The translations under genes and the position numbers were made by a program. The notes beneath the pieces are model-generated. The model saw nothing but the letters and a program-made list of their open reading frames with translations, was not told the origin of the DNA and made no database searches. DNA of 64,000 nucleotides from Paracoccus seriniphilus (GTDB lineage: Bacteria > Pseudomonadota > Alphaproteobacteria > Rhodobacterales > Rhodobacteraceae), in contig NZ_CP067129.1 in the NCBI RefSeq assembly GCF_028553745.1, positions 602,501 through 666,500 of the forward strand. The letters run 5' to 3'. Positions 56,847-64,000 of the stretch are shown here, piece by piece; within the stretch, counting starts at the first letter, position 1, and every line of letters begins with the position of its first letter.

Positions 56847-57466
56847 TGAAACTTGATGTGATCAAGCTGGATTCCGGCAAGGCCGGGTCGATCGAGCTGG
56901 CCGATGAGGTCTTTGGCCTGGCCCCGCGCGGCGACTTGCTGCAGCGCGTTGTCCGCTGGCAGCGTGCCAAGGCTCAGGCCGGCACGCATTCGGTTCTGAC
57001 CAAGTCCGAAGTCAGCTACTCGACCAAGAAGATCTATCGCCAGAAGGGCACCGGCGGCGCACGTCACGGTTCCAAGAAGGCTCCGATCTTCCGTCACGGT
57101 GGCGTCTACAAGGGTCCGACCCCGCGTTCGCACGCTTTCGATCTGCCGAAAAAAGTTCGCGCCCTGGGCCTGAAGCATGCCCTGTCCGCCAAGGCGACCG
57201 CTGGTGAACTGGTTGTTGTCGAGGATCTGAACCTCGCCGACGCCAAGACCGCGGCAGTGGCCAAGGCTGTCAAGGAAAACGGCTGGAAGCGCGTGCTGGT
57301 GATCGACGGTGCCGAAGTCAACGAAGGCTTCGCCCGCGCTGCGCGCAACATCGAAGGCGTGGATATTCTGCCCTCGATCGGTGCCAATGTTTATGACATC
57401 CTGAAGCGTGATACTCTGGTCATCACGCGGGCTGGTGTCGAAGCTCTGGAGGCTCGCCTGAAATGA
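56846..57466 (+). CDS. rplD: 50S ribosomal protein L4
   Basis: 206 aa. Its extended loop ([20 protein letters not shown]) lines the peptide exit tunnel, where macrolide-resistance changes occur; no unusual residues are seen. L4 is the S10 operon repressor in E. coli. It overlaps rplW as ATGA. Confidence 0.97.
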   Translation: MKLDVIKLDSGKAGSIELADEVFGLAPRGDLLQRVVRWQRAKAQAGTHSVLTKSEVSYSTKKIYRQKGTGGARHGSKKAPIFRHGGVYKGPTPRSHAFDLPKKVRALGLKHALSAKATAGELVVVEDLNLADAKTAAVAKAVKENGWKRVLVIDGAEVNEGFARAARNIEGVDILPSIGANVYDILKRDTLVITRAGVEALEARLK

Positions 57467-57759
57467 GCGCGAAACCCGAACACTACGACGTGATCGTCAA
57501 GCCGGTCATCACCGAGAAGGCCACGATGACTTCGGAAAACAACGGCGTTGTCTTCCAGGTTACCAAGGATTCGACCAAACCGCAGATCAAGGAAGCGGTC
57601 GAAGCCCTGTTTGGCGTCAAGGTGAAGGCGGTCAACACGACCATCACCAAAGGCAAGCAAAAGCGTTTCCGGGGCCAGCTGGGCCGTCGGGTCGACGTGA
57701 AAAAAGCCTATGTGACCCTTGAAGAGGGGAACACTATCGACGTCTCGACGGGACTCTGA
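57463..57759 (+). CDS. rplW: 50S ribosomal protein L23
   Basis: 98 aa. It lies at the tunnel exit and docks trigger factor and SRP. The start [20 protein letters not shown] is normal for the family. Coupled to rplD by a four-base overlap. Confidence 0.97.
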   Translation: MSAKPEHYDVIVKPVITEKATMTSENNGVVFQVTKDSTKPQIKEAVEALFGVKVKAVNTTITKGKQKRFRGQLGRRVDVKKAYVTLEEGNTIDVSTGL

Positions 57760-57773
57760 TAGTAGGTCGCGAA

Positions 57774-57804
57774 TCTGCGGCCCCGGTAGCTCCGGGGCCG
57801 CAGA
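57774..57804 (+). terminator. Terminator-like hairpin between rplW and rplB
   Basis: Perfect 13-bp stem TCTGCGGCCCCGG/CCGGGGCCGCAGA with loop TAGCT, followed by TCTTTT. It lies within an operon of essential genes, so it is more likely an attenuator or partial terminator than a full stop. Confidence 0.65.
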
Positions 57805-57855
57805 TCTTTTGGAATAAACGGACCACCTCGGTCCAAAGCAACGGAAGACAGAAAG

Positions 57856-58695
57856 ATGGCATTGAAGTCGTATAAGCCGACGACGCCTGGCCAGCGTGGG
57901 CTGGTTCTGATCGACCGTTCGGAGCTTTGGAAAGGTCGCCCGGTCAAAACCCTCACTGAAGGTTTGACCAAGAAAGGCGGCCGGAACAACACCGGACGGA
58001 TCACCATGCGCCGCAAAGGCGGCGGGGCAAAACGCCTGTATCGCATCGTCGATTTCAAGCGTAACAAATTTGACGTGACCGCGGTGGTCGAGCGGATCGA
58101 ATACGATCCCAACCGTACCGCTTTCATCGCGCTGATCAGCTACGAAGACGGCGAGCGTGCCTATATCCTAGCGCCGCAACGCCTGGCCGTGGGCGACAAG
58201 ATCGTTTCCGGCGCCAAGGTCGACGTGAAACCCGGCAACGCCATGCCCTTCAGCGGCATGCCGATCGGCACGATCGTCCACAATGTCGAGCTGAAGCCCG
58301 GCAAAGGCGGCCAGATCGCACGTTCCGCCGGCACCTACGCGCAATTCGTGGGTCGCGACGGTGGCTATGCGCAGATCCGCCTGTCCTCGGGCGAACTGCG
58401 TTTGGTGCGTCAGGAATGCATGGCATCCATCGGTGCCGTGTCGAATGCCGACCATTCGAACCAGGACTTCGGGAAAGCTGGCCGGAACCGCCACAAGGGC
58501 ATCCGTCCCAGCGTTCGTGGTGTCGCCATGAACCCGATCGACCACCCCCATGGTGGTGGTGAAGGTCGGACTTCGGGTGGCCGCACGCCGGTTACGCCTT
58601 GGGGTAAAGACACCAAGGGCAAGAAGACCCGCAGCAACAAGGCGACCGACAAGTATATTCTGCGGTCGCGTCACGCGAAGAAGAAGGGGCGTTAA
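57856..58695 (+). CDS. rplB: 50S ribosomal protein L2
   Basis: 279 aa. It supports subunit joining and peptidyl transfer. The C-terminal [16 protein letters not shown] holds the conserved His. Complete. Confidence 0.98.
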   Translation: MALKSYKPTTPGQRGLVLIDRSELWKGRPVKTLTEGLTKKGGRNNTGRITMRRKGGGAKRLYRIVDFKRNKFDVTAVVERIEYDPNRTAFIALISYEDGERAYILAPQRLAVGDKIVSGAKVDVKPGNAMPFSGMPIGTIVHNVELKPGKGGQIARSAGTYAQFVGRDGGYAQIRLSSGELRLVRQECMASIGAVSNADHSNQDFGKAGRNRHKGIRPSVRGVAMNPIDHPHGGGEGRTSGGRTPVTPWGKDTKGKKTRSNKATDKYILRSRHAKKKGR

Positions 58696-58698
58696 CCA

Positions 58699-58977
58699 AT
58701 GGCACGTTCTGTTTGGAAGGGCCCCTTTGTTGACGCCTATGTGCTCAAGAAAGCGGAAAAAGCCCGTGAGTCGGGGAAATCCGACGTTATCAAGATCTGG
58801 TCGCGTCGTTCCACCATCCTGCCGCAATTCGTCGGCCTGACCTTTGGTGTCTACAACGGGCAGAAGCATATCCCCGTTGCGATTACCGAGGATATGATTG
58901 GCCAGAAATTCGGTGAATATTCGCCCACCCGGACCTATTACGGTCACGCGGCGGACAAGAAAGCCAAAAGGAAATAA
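58699..58977 (+). CDS. rpsS: 30S ribosomal protein S19
   Basis: 92 aa. It binds the 30S head with S13. [16 protein letters not shown] is the family start. Three bases after rplB. Confidence 0.98.
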   Translation: MARSVWKGPFVDAYVLKKAEKARESGKSDVIKIWSRRSTILPQFVGLTFGVYNGQKHIPVAITEDMIGQKFGEYSPTRTYYGHAADKKAKRK

Positions 58978-58982
58978 TCGTC

Positions 58983-59363
58983 ATGGGTAAGGAACAGAAT
59001 CCGCGCCGCGTGGCGGAGAACGAAGCGATGGCGAAGACCAAGATGCTTCGCACCTCGCCGCAGAAGCTGAACCTCGTCGCTCAGCTGATCCGGGGCAAGA
59101 AGGTGGACAAGGCGCTGTCCGACCTGACCTTCTCGCACAAGCGTATTGCTGGTGACGTGAAGAAATGCCTTCAGTCGGCCATCGCGAATGCCGAGAACAA
59201 CCATGGTCTCGACGTCGACAACCTGATCGTCGCCGAAGCATGGGTTGGCAAGAACCTGGTGATGAAGCGTGGCCGTCCGCGGGCACGTGGCCGCTATGGC
59301 AAGATCATGAAGCCGTTTTCGGAAATCACCATCAAGGTGCGCCAAGTCGAGGAGCAAGCGTAA
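58983..59363 (+). CDS. rplV: 50S ribosomal protein L22
   Basis: 126 aa. Its hairpin ([15 protein letters not shown]) reaches into the exit tunnel. It shares a base with rpsC (TAATG). Confidence 0.97.
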   Translation: MGKEQNPRRVAENEAMAKTKMLRTSPQKLNLVAQLIRGKKVDKALSDLTFSHKRIAGDVKKCLQSAIANAENNHGLDVDNLIVAEAWVGKNLVMKRGRPRARGRYGKIMKPFSEITIKVRQVEEQA

Positions 59364-60073
59364 TGGGTCAGAAGGTAAACCCGATCGGGATGCGCCTCCA
59401 GGTCAACCGCACCTGGGACAGCCGTTGGTACGCCGACGACAAGGACTATGGCGATCTGCTGCTTGAAGACCTGAAGATCCGGGACTTCATCAAGAAAGAA
59501 GCCAAACAGGCCGGCATCAGCCGCGTCATCATCGAGCGTCCGCACAAGAAATGCCGTGTGACCATTCACGCAGCACGTCCGGGTGTCATCATCGGCAAAA
59601 AAGGCGCCGATATCGAGGTTCTGCGCAAGAAGCTGGGCGCTTTCACCAGCTCGGAACTGCACCTGAACATCGTCGAAGTCCGCAAGCCGGAAATCGACGC
59701 TGCCCTGGTTGCAGAATCGATCGCGCAGCAGCTCGAGCGTCGTGTGTCCTTCCGTCGTGCCATGAAGCGTTCGGTTCAGAACGCCATGCGCATGGGCGCC
59801 CTGGGCATTCGTGTGAACGTTGCCGGTCGTCTGGGCGGTGCCGAGATCGCACGGACCGAATGGTATCGCGAAGGCCGTGTGCCGCTGCATACCCTGCGTG
59901 CCGACATCGATTATGCGCTTTGCGAAGCCACGACCCCCTACGGGATCATCGGCGTGAAAGTGTGGATCTTCAAGGGCGAGATCATGGAGCATGACCCCCA
60001 GGCTCGCGACCGCAAGGCCGCAGAAGCCCAGGAAGGTCCGGCTCCTCGCGGTCCGCGCCGCGACGCCCGGTAA
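59363..60073 (+). CDS. rpsC: 30S ribosomal protein S3
   Basis: 236 aa. It forms part of the mRNA entry and helicase site. The KH domain motif [11 protein letters not shown] and the C-terminal domain are present. The start overlaps the rplV stop by one base. Confidence 0.97.
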   Translation: MGQKVNPIGMRLQVNRTWDSRWYADDKDYGDLLLEDLKIRDFIKKEAKQAGISRVIIERPHKKCRVTIHAARPGVIIGKKGADIEVLRKKLGAFTSSELHLNIVEVRKPEIDAALVAESIAQQLERRVSFRRAMKRSVQNAMRMGALGIRVNVAGRLGGAEIARTEWYREGRVPLHTLRADIDYALCEATTPYGIIGVKVWIFKGEIMEHDPQARDRKAAEAQEGPAPRGPRRDAR

Positions 60074-60085
60074 GGAGAACGACAA

Positions 60086-60499
60086 ATGCTGCAACCTAAA
60101 CGGACGAAGTTCCGCAAACAGCACAAGGGCCGGATTCACGGCAACGCGAAGGGCGGTTACGAACTGAACTTCGGGTCCTTCGCCCTGAAAGCTGTCGAAC
60201 CCGAGCGCGTCACCGCGCGCCAGATCGAGGCGGCTCGCCGCGCGATCACCCGTCACATGAAACGTCAGGGCCGGGTCTGGATCCGGATTTTCCCGGATGT
60301 TCCGGTTTCCTCGAAGCCGACCGAAGTGCGGATGGGTAAAGGTAAGGGCTCGGTCGATTTCTGGGCCGCCCGGGTTCACCCCGGCCGGATCATGTTCGAG
60401 ATCGACGGCGTGTCCGACACCATCGCGCGTGAGGCCCTGCGCCTTGGCGCCATGAAGCTTCCGGTTCAGACGCGCATCATCGCTCGCCAGGACTGGTAA
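60086..60499 (+). CDS. rplP: 50S ribosomal protein L16
   Basis: 137 aa. It binds near the A-site tRNA elbow. [20 protein letters not shown] is the family start. AAGGAG lies before the ATG. Confidence 0.98.
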   Translation: MLQPKRTKFRKQHKGRIHGNAKGGYELNFGSFALKAVEPERVTARQIEAARRAITRHMKRQGRVWIRIFPDVPVSSKPTEVRMGKGKGSVDFWAARVHPGRIMFEIDGVSDTIAREALRLGAMKLPVQTRIIARQDW

Positions 60500-60533
60500 G
60501 ACCGGCGCCACCGCGCTGATCGCAGAAAACGGA

Positions 60534-60555
60534 CCCCGCCGGGCAACTGGCGGGG
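60534..60555 (+). terminator. Terminator-like hairpin after rplP
   Basis: Stem CCCCGCC/GGCGGGG with an eight-base loop, extendable by CGGA/TTCCG with a bulge, then TATTT. It lies in the 199-base gap before rpmC. A second structured segment around 60640-60680 pairs CACCGGA with TCCGGTG. Confidence 0.5.
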
Positions 60556-60698
60556 TTCCGTATTTGGCAAAACCTCAAAAGGGCTTGCCAAGCACGGTCT
60601 GGCCCTGTATGGGCAGGCCTTCATCACGAAACTCCACCGGAATCAGGGTGGCCCGGACAAACCGGGGCTCTCCGGTGATGTTGGAAAGGAAAAGGCGC

Positions 60699-60905
60699 AT
60701 GGACGCGCAAGAACTGAAGTCGAAGACGCCCGACCAGCTGCAAGAGCAGCTTGTCGCGCTGAAGAAGGAGGCGTTCAATCTGCGCTTCCAGCAGGCCACC
60801 GGCCAGCTTGAAAACACCGCTCGCATGCGCGCCGTTCGTCGCGATGTTGCACGCGTCAAAACCATTTTGAACCAGAAAGCGGCGGAAGCCGCGGCCTCGA
60901 AGTAA
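60699..60905 (+). CDS. rpmC: 50S ribosomal protein L29
   Basis: 68 aa. It sits by the tunnel exit next to L23. [19 protein letters not shown] fixes this start; the ORF extends 45 codons upstream, but that part is unrelated. GGAAAGG lies upstream. Confidence 0.95.
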   Translation: MDAQELKSKTPDQLQEQLVALKKEAFNLRFQQATGQLENTARMRAVRRDVARVKTILNQKAAEAAASK

Positions 60906-60917
60906 GGAGACCGGCCC

Positions 60918-61163
60918 ATGCCCAAACGTATCCTGCAAGGCCGCGTGACCAGCGACAAGAACGAGCAGACCGTCACCGTTCTGGTCGAGCGTCGCTTCAA
61001 GCATCCGCTGCTGCACAAGACCGTTCGTTCGTCCAAGAAATACCGGGCGCATGACGCAAACAACCAATTCAAGATCGGGGACATCGTTCGCATCGTCGAA
61101 TGTGCGCCGATTTCGAAGACGAAACGCTGGACTGTCCTGACGGACGATACTGCTTCGGCATAA
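60918..61163 (+). CDS. rpsQ: 30S ribosomal protein S17
   Basis: 81 aa. Primary 16S rRNA-binding protein. [20 protein letters not shown] and RYKHPLL-type repeats ([12 protein letters not shown]) are typical. AAGGAG precedes it. Confidence 0.97.
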   Translation: MPKRILQGRVTSDKNEQTVTVLVERRFKHPLLHKTVRSSKKYRAHDANNQFKIGDIVRIVECAPISKTKRWTVLTDDTASA

Positions 61164-61239
61164 GTCCATCATCACAGATCAGAAATGATCGAAACCCTGG
61201 GGCCGGATTGGCCGGTCCCCAAAGGTCGGGAGAAACCAA

Positions 61240-61608
61240 ATGATCCAGATGCAGACCAATCTGGATGTTGCTGACAACTCCGGCGCTCGCCGGGTTCAGT
61301 GCATCAAGGTCCTGGGTGGTTCGCACCGTCGCTATGCGTCGGTGGGCGACATCATCGTCGTTTCCGTCAAGGAAGCCATCCCGCGGGGCCGGGTCAAGAA
61401 AGGTGACGTCCGCAAGGCCGTCGTCGTCCGCACCGCGAAAGAAGTAAAACGTGAAGACGGAACCTCGATCCGTTTTGACCGCAATGCCGCAGTCGTCCTG
61501 AACAACCAGGGCGAACCGGTCGGAACCCGTATCTTCGGGCCGGTCGTGCGTGAATTGCGCGCCAAGAACTTCATGAAGATCATCTCGCTTGCTCCGGAGG
61601 TGCTGTAA
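61240..61608 (+). CDS. rplN: 50S ribosomal protein L14
   Basis: 122 aa. It forms an intersubunit bridge. [19 protein letters not shown] is the family start. It shares a base with rplX (TAATG). Confidence 0.98.
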   Translation: MIQMQTNLDVADNSGARRVQCIKVLGGSHRRYASVGDIIVVSVKEAIPRGRVKKGDVRKAVVVRTAKEVKREDGTSIRFDRNAAVVLNNQGEPVGTRIFGPVVRELRAKNFMKIISLAPEVL

Positions 61609-61913
61609 TGGCTGCCAAGCTGAAAAAGGGCGACAAGGTCGTCGTGCTTGCCGGCAAGGACAAGGGCAAGCAGGGCGAGATCACCGCGGTGATGCCCAAG
61701 GACAACAAGGCCATTGTTGACGGCGTGAATATCGCGATCCGTCACCAGCGCCAGACCCAGAACAGTCAGGGTGGTCGCATGCCCAAGGCAATGCCGATCG
61801 ACCTGTCGAACCTGGCCCTCATGGACAAGAACGGCAAGGCAACTCGGGTCGGCTTCCGCGTGGAAGACGGCAAGAAAGTGCGCTTCGCCAAGACCACGGG
61901 AGACGTGATCTGA
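61608..61913 (+). CDS. rplX: 50S ribosomal protein L24
   Basis: 101 aa. Early assembly protein with a KOW motif ([17 protein letters not shown]). Coupled on both sides by one-base stop/start overlaps. Confidence 0.97.
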   Translation: MAAKLKKGDKVVVLAGKDKGKQGEITAVMPKDNKAIVDGVNIAIRHQRQTQNSQGGRMPKAMPIDLSNLALMDKNGKATRVGFRVEDGKKVRFAKTTGDVI

Positions 61914-62473
61914 TGCTGGACGCTGCAACATATACGCCGCGCCTCAAGGCGCAGTACCGCGATTCGATCAAGGCTGCTCTGAAAGAAGAGTTCGCCTACA
62001 AGAACGACATGCAGATCCCGCGTCTGGACAAGATCGTCCTGAACATGGGGATCGGTGAAGCGGTCAAGGACACCAAGAAGGTGAAACAGGGCGCTGAAGA
62101 GCTGTCGCTGATCGCCGGTCAGAAGGCTGTCATCACCAAGGCAAAGAACTCGATCGCCGGGTTCCGCGTCCGTGAAGAGATGCCTCTGGGTGCCAAGGTC
62201 ACGCTGCGCGGCAACCGGATGTATGAATTCCTGGATCGCCTGATCAACATCGCGATGCCCCGGATCCGCGACTTCCGCGGCGTCAAGGGCACCTCTTTCG
62301 ACGGCCGCGGCAACTATGCCATGGGCATGAAAGAGCACATCGTGTTCCCGGAAATCAACTTCGACAAGGTCGACGAAGTTCTGGGAATGGACATCATCAT
62401 CTGCACCACCGCGACGACCGACGCGGAAGCGAAATCGCTGTTGAAGCATTTCAACATGCCGTTCAACAGCTGA
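61913..62473 (+). CDS. rplE: 50S ribosomal protein L5
   Basis: 186 aa. It binds 5S rRNA and contacts P-site t[21 protein letters not shown] and [18 protein letters not shown] are the family motifs. It starts inside the rplX stop (TGATG). Confidence 0.98.
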   Translation: MLDAATYTPRLKAQYRDSIKAALKEEFAYKNDMQIPRLDKIVLNMGIGEAVKDTKKVKQGAEELSLIAGQKAVITKAKNSIAGFRVREEMPLGAKVTLRGNRMYEFLDRLINIAMPRIRDFRGVKGTSFDGRGNYAMGMKEHIVFPEINFDKVDEVLGMDIIICTTATTDAEAKSLLKHFNMPFNS

Positions 62474-62492
62474 GTCGCGGAGGGAAGAAGAT

Positions 62493-62798
62493 ATGGCAAA
62501 GAAATCGATGGTTGAGCGCGAGAAAAAGCGCCAGCGCATGGTCGCCAAGTATGCCGAGAAACGGGCTGCTTTGAACGCGATCGTCAAGGATCAGTCCCTT
62601 CCGATGGAAGAGCGGTTCAAGGCTACGCTGAAACTGGCTGAATTGCCCCGCAATTCGTCGCCGACGCGGCTTCACAACCGTGACCAGCTGACCGGACGCC
62701 CGAAGGCGTATTACCGGAAACTGAAACTCAGCCGGATCTCACTGCGCGAGCTTGCCTCGAACGGTTTGGTTCCGGGTATGGTCAAATCTAGCTGGTAA
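62493..62798 (+). CDS. rpsN: 30S ribosomal protein S14, zinc-free long form
   Basis: 101 aa. It lacks the CxxC pairs of the short zinc form, so it needs no zinc. [20 protein letters not shown] is the signature. GGAGGGAAG lies upstream. Confidence 0.97.
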   Translation: MAKKSMVEREKKRQRMVAKYAEKRAALNAIVKDQSLPMEERFKATLKLAELPRNSSPTRLHNRDQLTGRPKAYYRKLKLSRISLRELASNGLVPGMVKSSW

Positions 62799-62808
62799 GG
62801 GGGCACTG

Positions 62809-63207
62809 ATGTCGATGAACGATCCTCTCGGCGATATGCTGACCCGCATCCGCAATGCGCAGATGCGTGGCAAATCGACCGTGCGCACCCCGGCCTCCAA
62901 GCTTCGCGCTTGGGTTCTGGACGTGCTGAAATCCGAAGGTTACATCCGCGGCTACGAGGAAGTGACCACTGCTACCGGCCATACTGAGCTGGAAATCGGC
63001 CTGAAATACTTCGACGGCACCCCGGTCATCCGGGAATTGTCTCGCGTATCGACGCCTGGCCGCCGCGTTTACGCCGGCGCCAAGGAAATCCCGCAGGTCC
63101 GTCAGGGTCTGGGCGTTTCGATCGTGTCGACGCCGAAAGGTGTCATGTCGGACGCAGCGGCTCGCAACGCCAACGTTGGCGGCGAAGTCCTCTGCACGGT
63201 ATTCTAA
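62809..63207 (+). CDS. rpsH: 30S ribosomal protein S8
   Basis: 132 aa. It binds central 16S rRNA and represses the spc operon in E. coli. The start [18 protein letters not shown] is chosen over an in-frame upstream extension. AAGGGGG precedes it. Confidence 0.97.
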   Translation: MSMNDPLGDMLTRIRNAQMRGKSTVRTPASKLRAWVLDVLKSEGYIRGYEEVTTATGHTELEIGLKYFDGTPVIRELSRVSTPGRRVYAGAKEIPQVRQGLGVSIVSTPKGVMSDAAARNANVGGEVLCTVF

Positions 63208-63219
63208 GGAGGGCAGCAG

Positions 63220-63753
63220 ATGTCTCGGATTGGTAAGAAACCGGTCGAACTGCCCAAGGGCGTAACGGCCGAAGTCAAAGGTCATGTGATCGAAGTGAAG
63301 GGCCCCAAGGGCACCCGCAGCTTCACCGCGACCGATGACGTCGATATGGCAATCGACGACGGTTTCGTGCGGGTGACCCCGCGCGGAACGTCCAAGCGGG
63401 CCCGCCAGCAGTGGGGCATGACCCGCTCGATGGTGGAAAACCTGGCTGTGGGCGTGTCGGTTGGCTTCAAGAAAGAGCTGGAAATCCAGGGTGTGGGTTA
63501 CCGGGCGCAGATGCAGGGCAAGACCCTGAAGCTGTCGCTGGGTTATTCGCATGAGGTGAATTTCGAAACGCCCGAGGGCGTGACGATCACGGCTCCGAAA
63601 CAGACTGAAGTCGTTGTCGAAGGCATTGACCAGCAGCTGGTCGGCCAGGTTGCGGCAAACATTCGCGAGTGGCGTCGTCCCGAGCCTTACAAGGGCAAGG
63701 GCATCCGCTACAAGGGCGAGTATGTTTTCCGCAAGGAAGGCAAGAAGAAGTAA
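63220..63753 (+). CDS. rplF: 50S ribosomal protein L6
   Basis: 177 aa. It lies near the factor-binding site. [14 protein letters not shown] and the C-terminal [19 protein letters not shown] are conserved. AAGGAGGG precedes it. Confidence 0.98.
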   Translation: MSRIGKKPVELPKGVTAEVKGHVIEVKGPKGTRSFTATDDVDMAIDDGFVRVTPRGTSKRARQQWGMTRSMVENLAVGVSVGFKKELEIQGVGYRAQMQGKTLKLSLGYSHEVNFETPEGVTITAPKQTEVVVEGIDQQLVGQVAANIREWRRPEPYKGKGIRYKGEYVFRKEGKKK

Positions 63754-63765
63754 GGGGCGCGAGAA

Positions 63766-64000
63766 ATGGCACTGAAAAAGCAAGAGCTGTTCCAAAAGCG
63801 CCGCTTGCGCGTACGGAACAAACTGCGGGCGATGTCGAATGGCCGTCCGCGGCTGTCGGTTCACCGTTCGTCCAAGAACATTTCCGTTCAGGTCATCGAC
63901 GACCTGAAAGGCGTGACCCTGGCTTCGGCCAGCACGCTGGAAAAGGATCTGGGCTTCGTGGGCAAGAACAACGTCGAAGCGGCCGCCAAGGTCGGTGCGA
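63766..64000 (+). CDS. rplR: 50S ribosomal protein L18, N-terminal part
   Basis: 78 codons to the window edge; the gene continues. [17 protein letters not shown] and [20 protein letters not shown] are L18. It binds 5S rRNA. The order rpsH-rplF-rplR matches the spc operon. Confidence 0.95.
   Translation, partial: MALKKQELFQKRRLRVRNKLRAMSNGRPRLSVHRSSKNISVQVIDDLKGVTLASASTLEKDLGFVGKNNVEAAAKVGA

Overview
The window looks like a chromosomal segment of a high-GC alphaproteobacterium of the order Rhodobacterales, most like Paracoccus or a close relative. The lineage call is inference from gene content and order: the cell-cycle regulator GcrA, a short kinase-only HprK next to RapZ, a mannose-type EIIA and HPr, hemD beside a Mic60-like gene and hemY, a DUF2852 protein, and ribosomal proteins with Rhodobacterales-style features. 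No rRNA genes, CRISPR array, transposase, integrase or phage gene was seen. No gene-free stretch exceeds about 260 bases.

Left part (1-5.3 kb): gpsA (partial) and tsaD run leftward and diverge from hemD, mic60 and hemY. Two convergent tRNA genes (Thr-CGT, Leu-TAA) share a bidirectional terminator. From 5.6 to 9.5 kb, arginase, MetRS, a Nudix hydrolase and gcrA run leftward. From 9.6 to 15.1 kb, an ABC-2 permease, argD, argF and a Tat-exported PhoX-family protein run rightward.

Middle part (15-32 kb): pckA diverges from the regulatory PTS set hprK-rapZ-EIIA-HPr, followed by a TetR regulator and a DUF2852 membrane protein. Leftward genes follow: choX-betC (choline and choline-O-sulfate use), a 3-hydroxyacyl-CoA dehydrogenase, etfB-etfA, a HIG1-like small membrane protein with a cobalamin adenosyltransferase, and an SH3-domain protein with an SDR. 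parC runs rightward, then a cytochrome c'/cytochrome b561 pair and a DUF533/TerB-like gene run leftward.

Right part (32.5-64 kb): the transcription and translation core. tuf1, gloA, an ABC exporter and tRNA-Trp lead into secE-nusG-rplKA-rplJL-rpoBC. A two-gene EamA/glycosyltransferase unit separates rpoC from the str operon (rpsL-rpsG-fusA-tuf2). The S10 and spc ribosomal protein genes follow (rpsJ to rplR) and run off the right edge. The two tuf genes are an almost perfect 1.18-kb direct repeat.

I did not find a clearly new multi-gene system. The most interesting signals are non-coding: a double-dyad operator upstream of choX, a 27-bp inverted repeat upstream of the DUF2852 gene, tandem AGCGCAAAC repeats between pckA and hprK, mutually exclusive hairpins between fusA and tuf2, and terminator-like hairpins inside the ribosomal protein operons. 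Two context oddities also stand out: no chvI/chvG pair lies between pckA and hprK, and an antisense lipoprotein gene sits between tRNA-Trp and secE.
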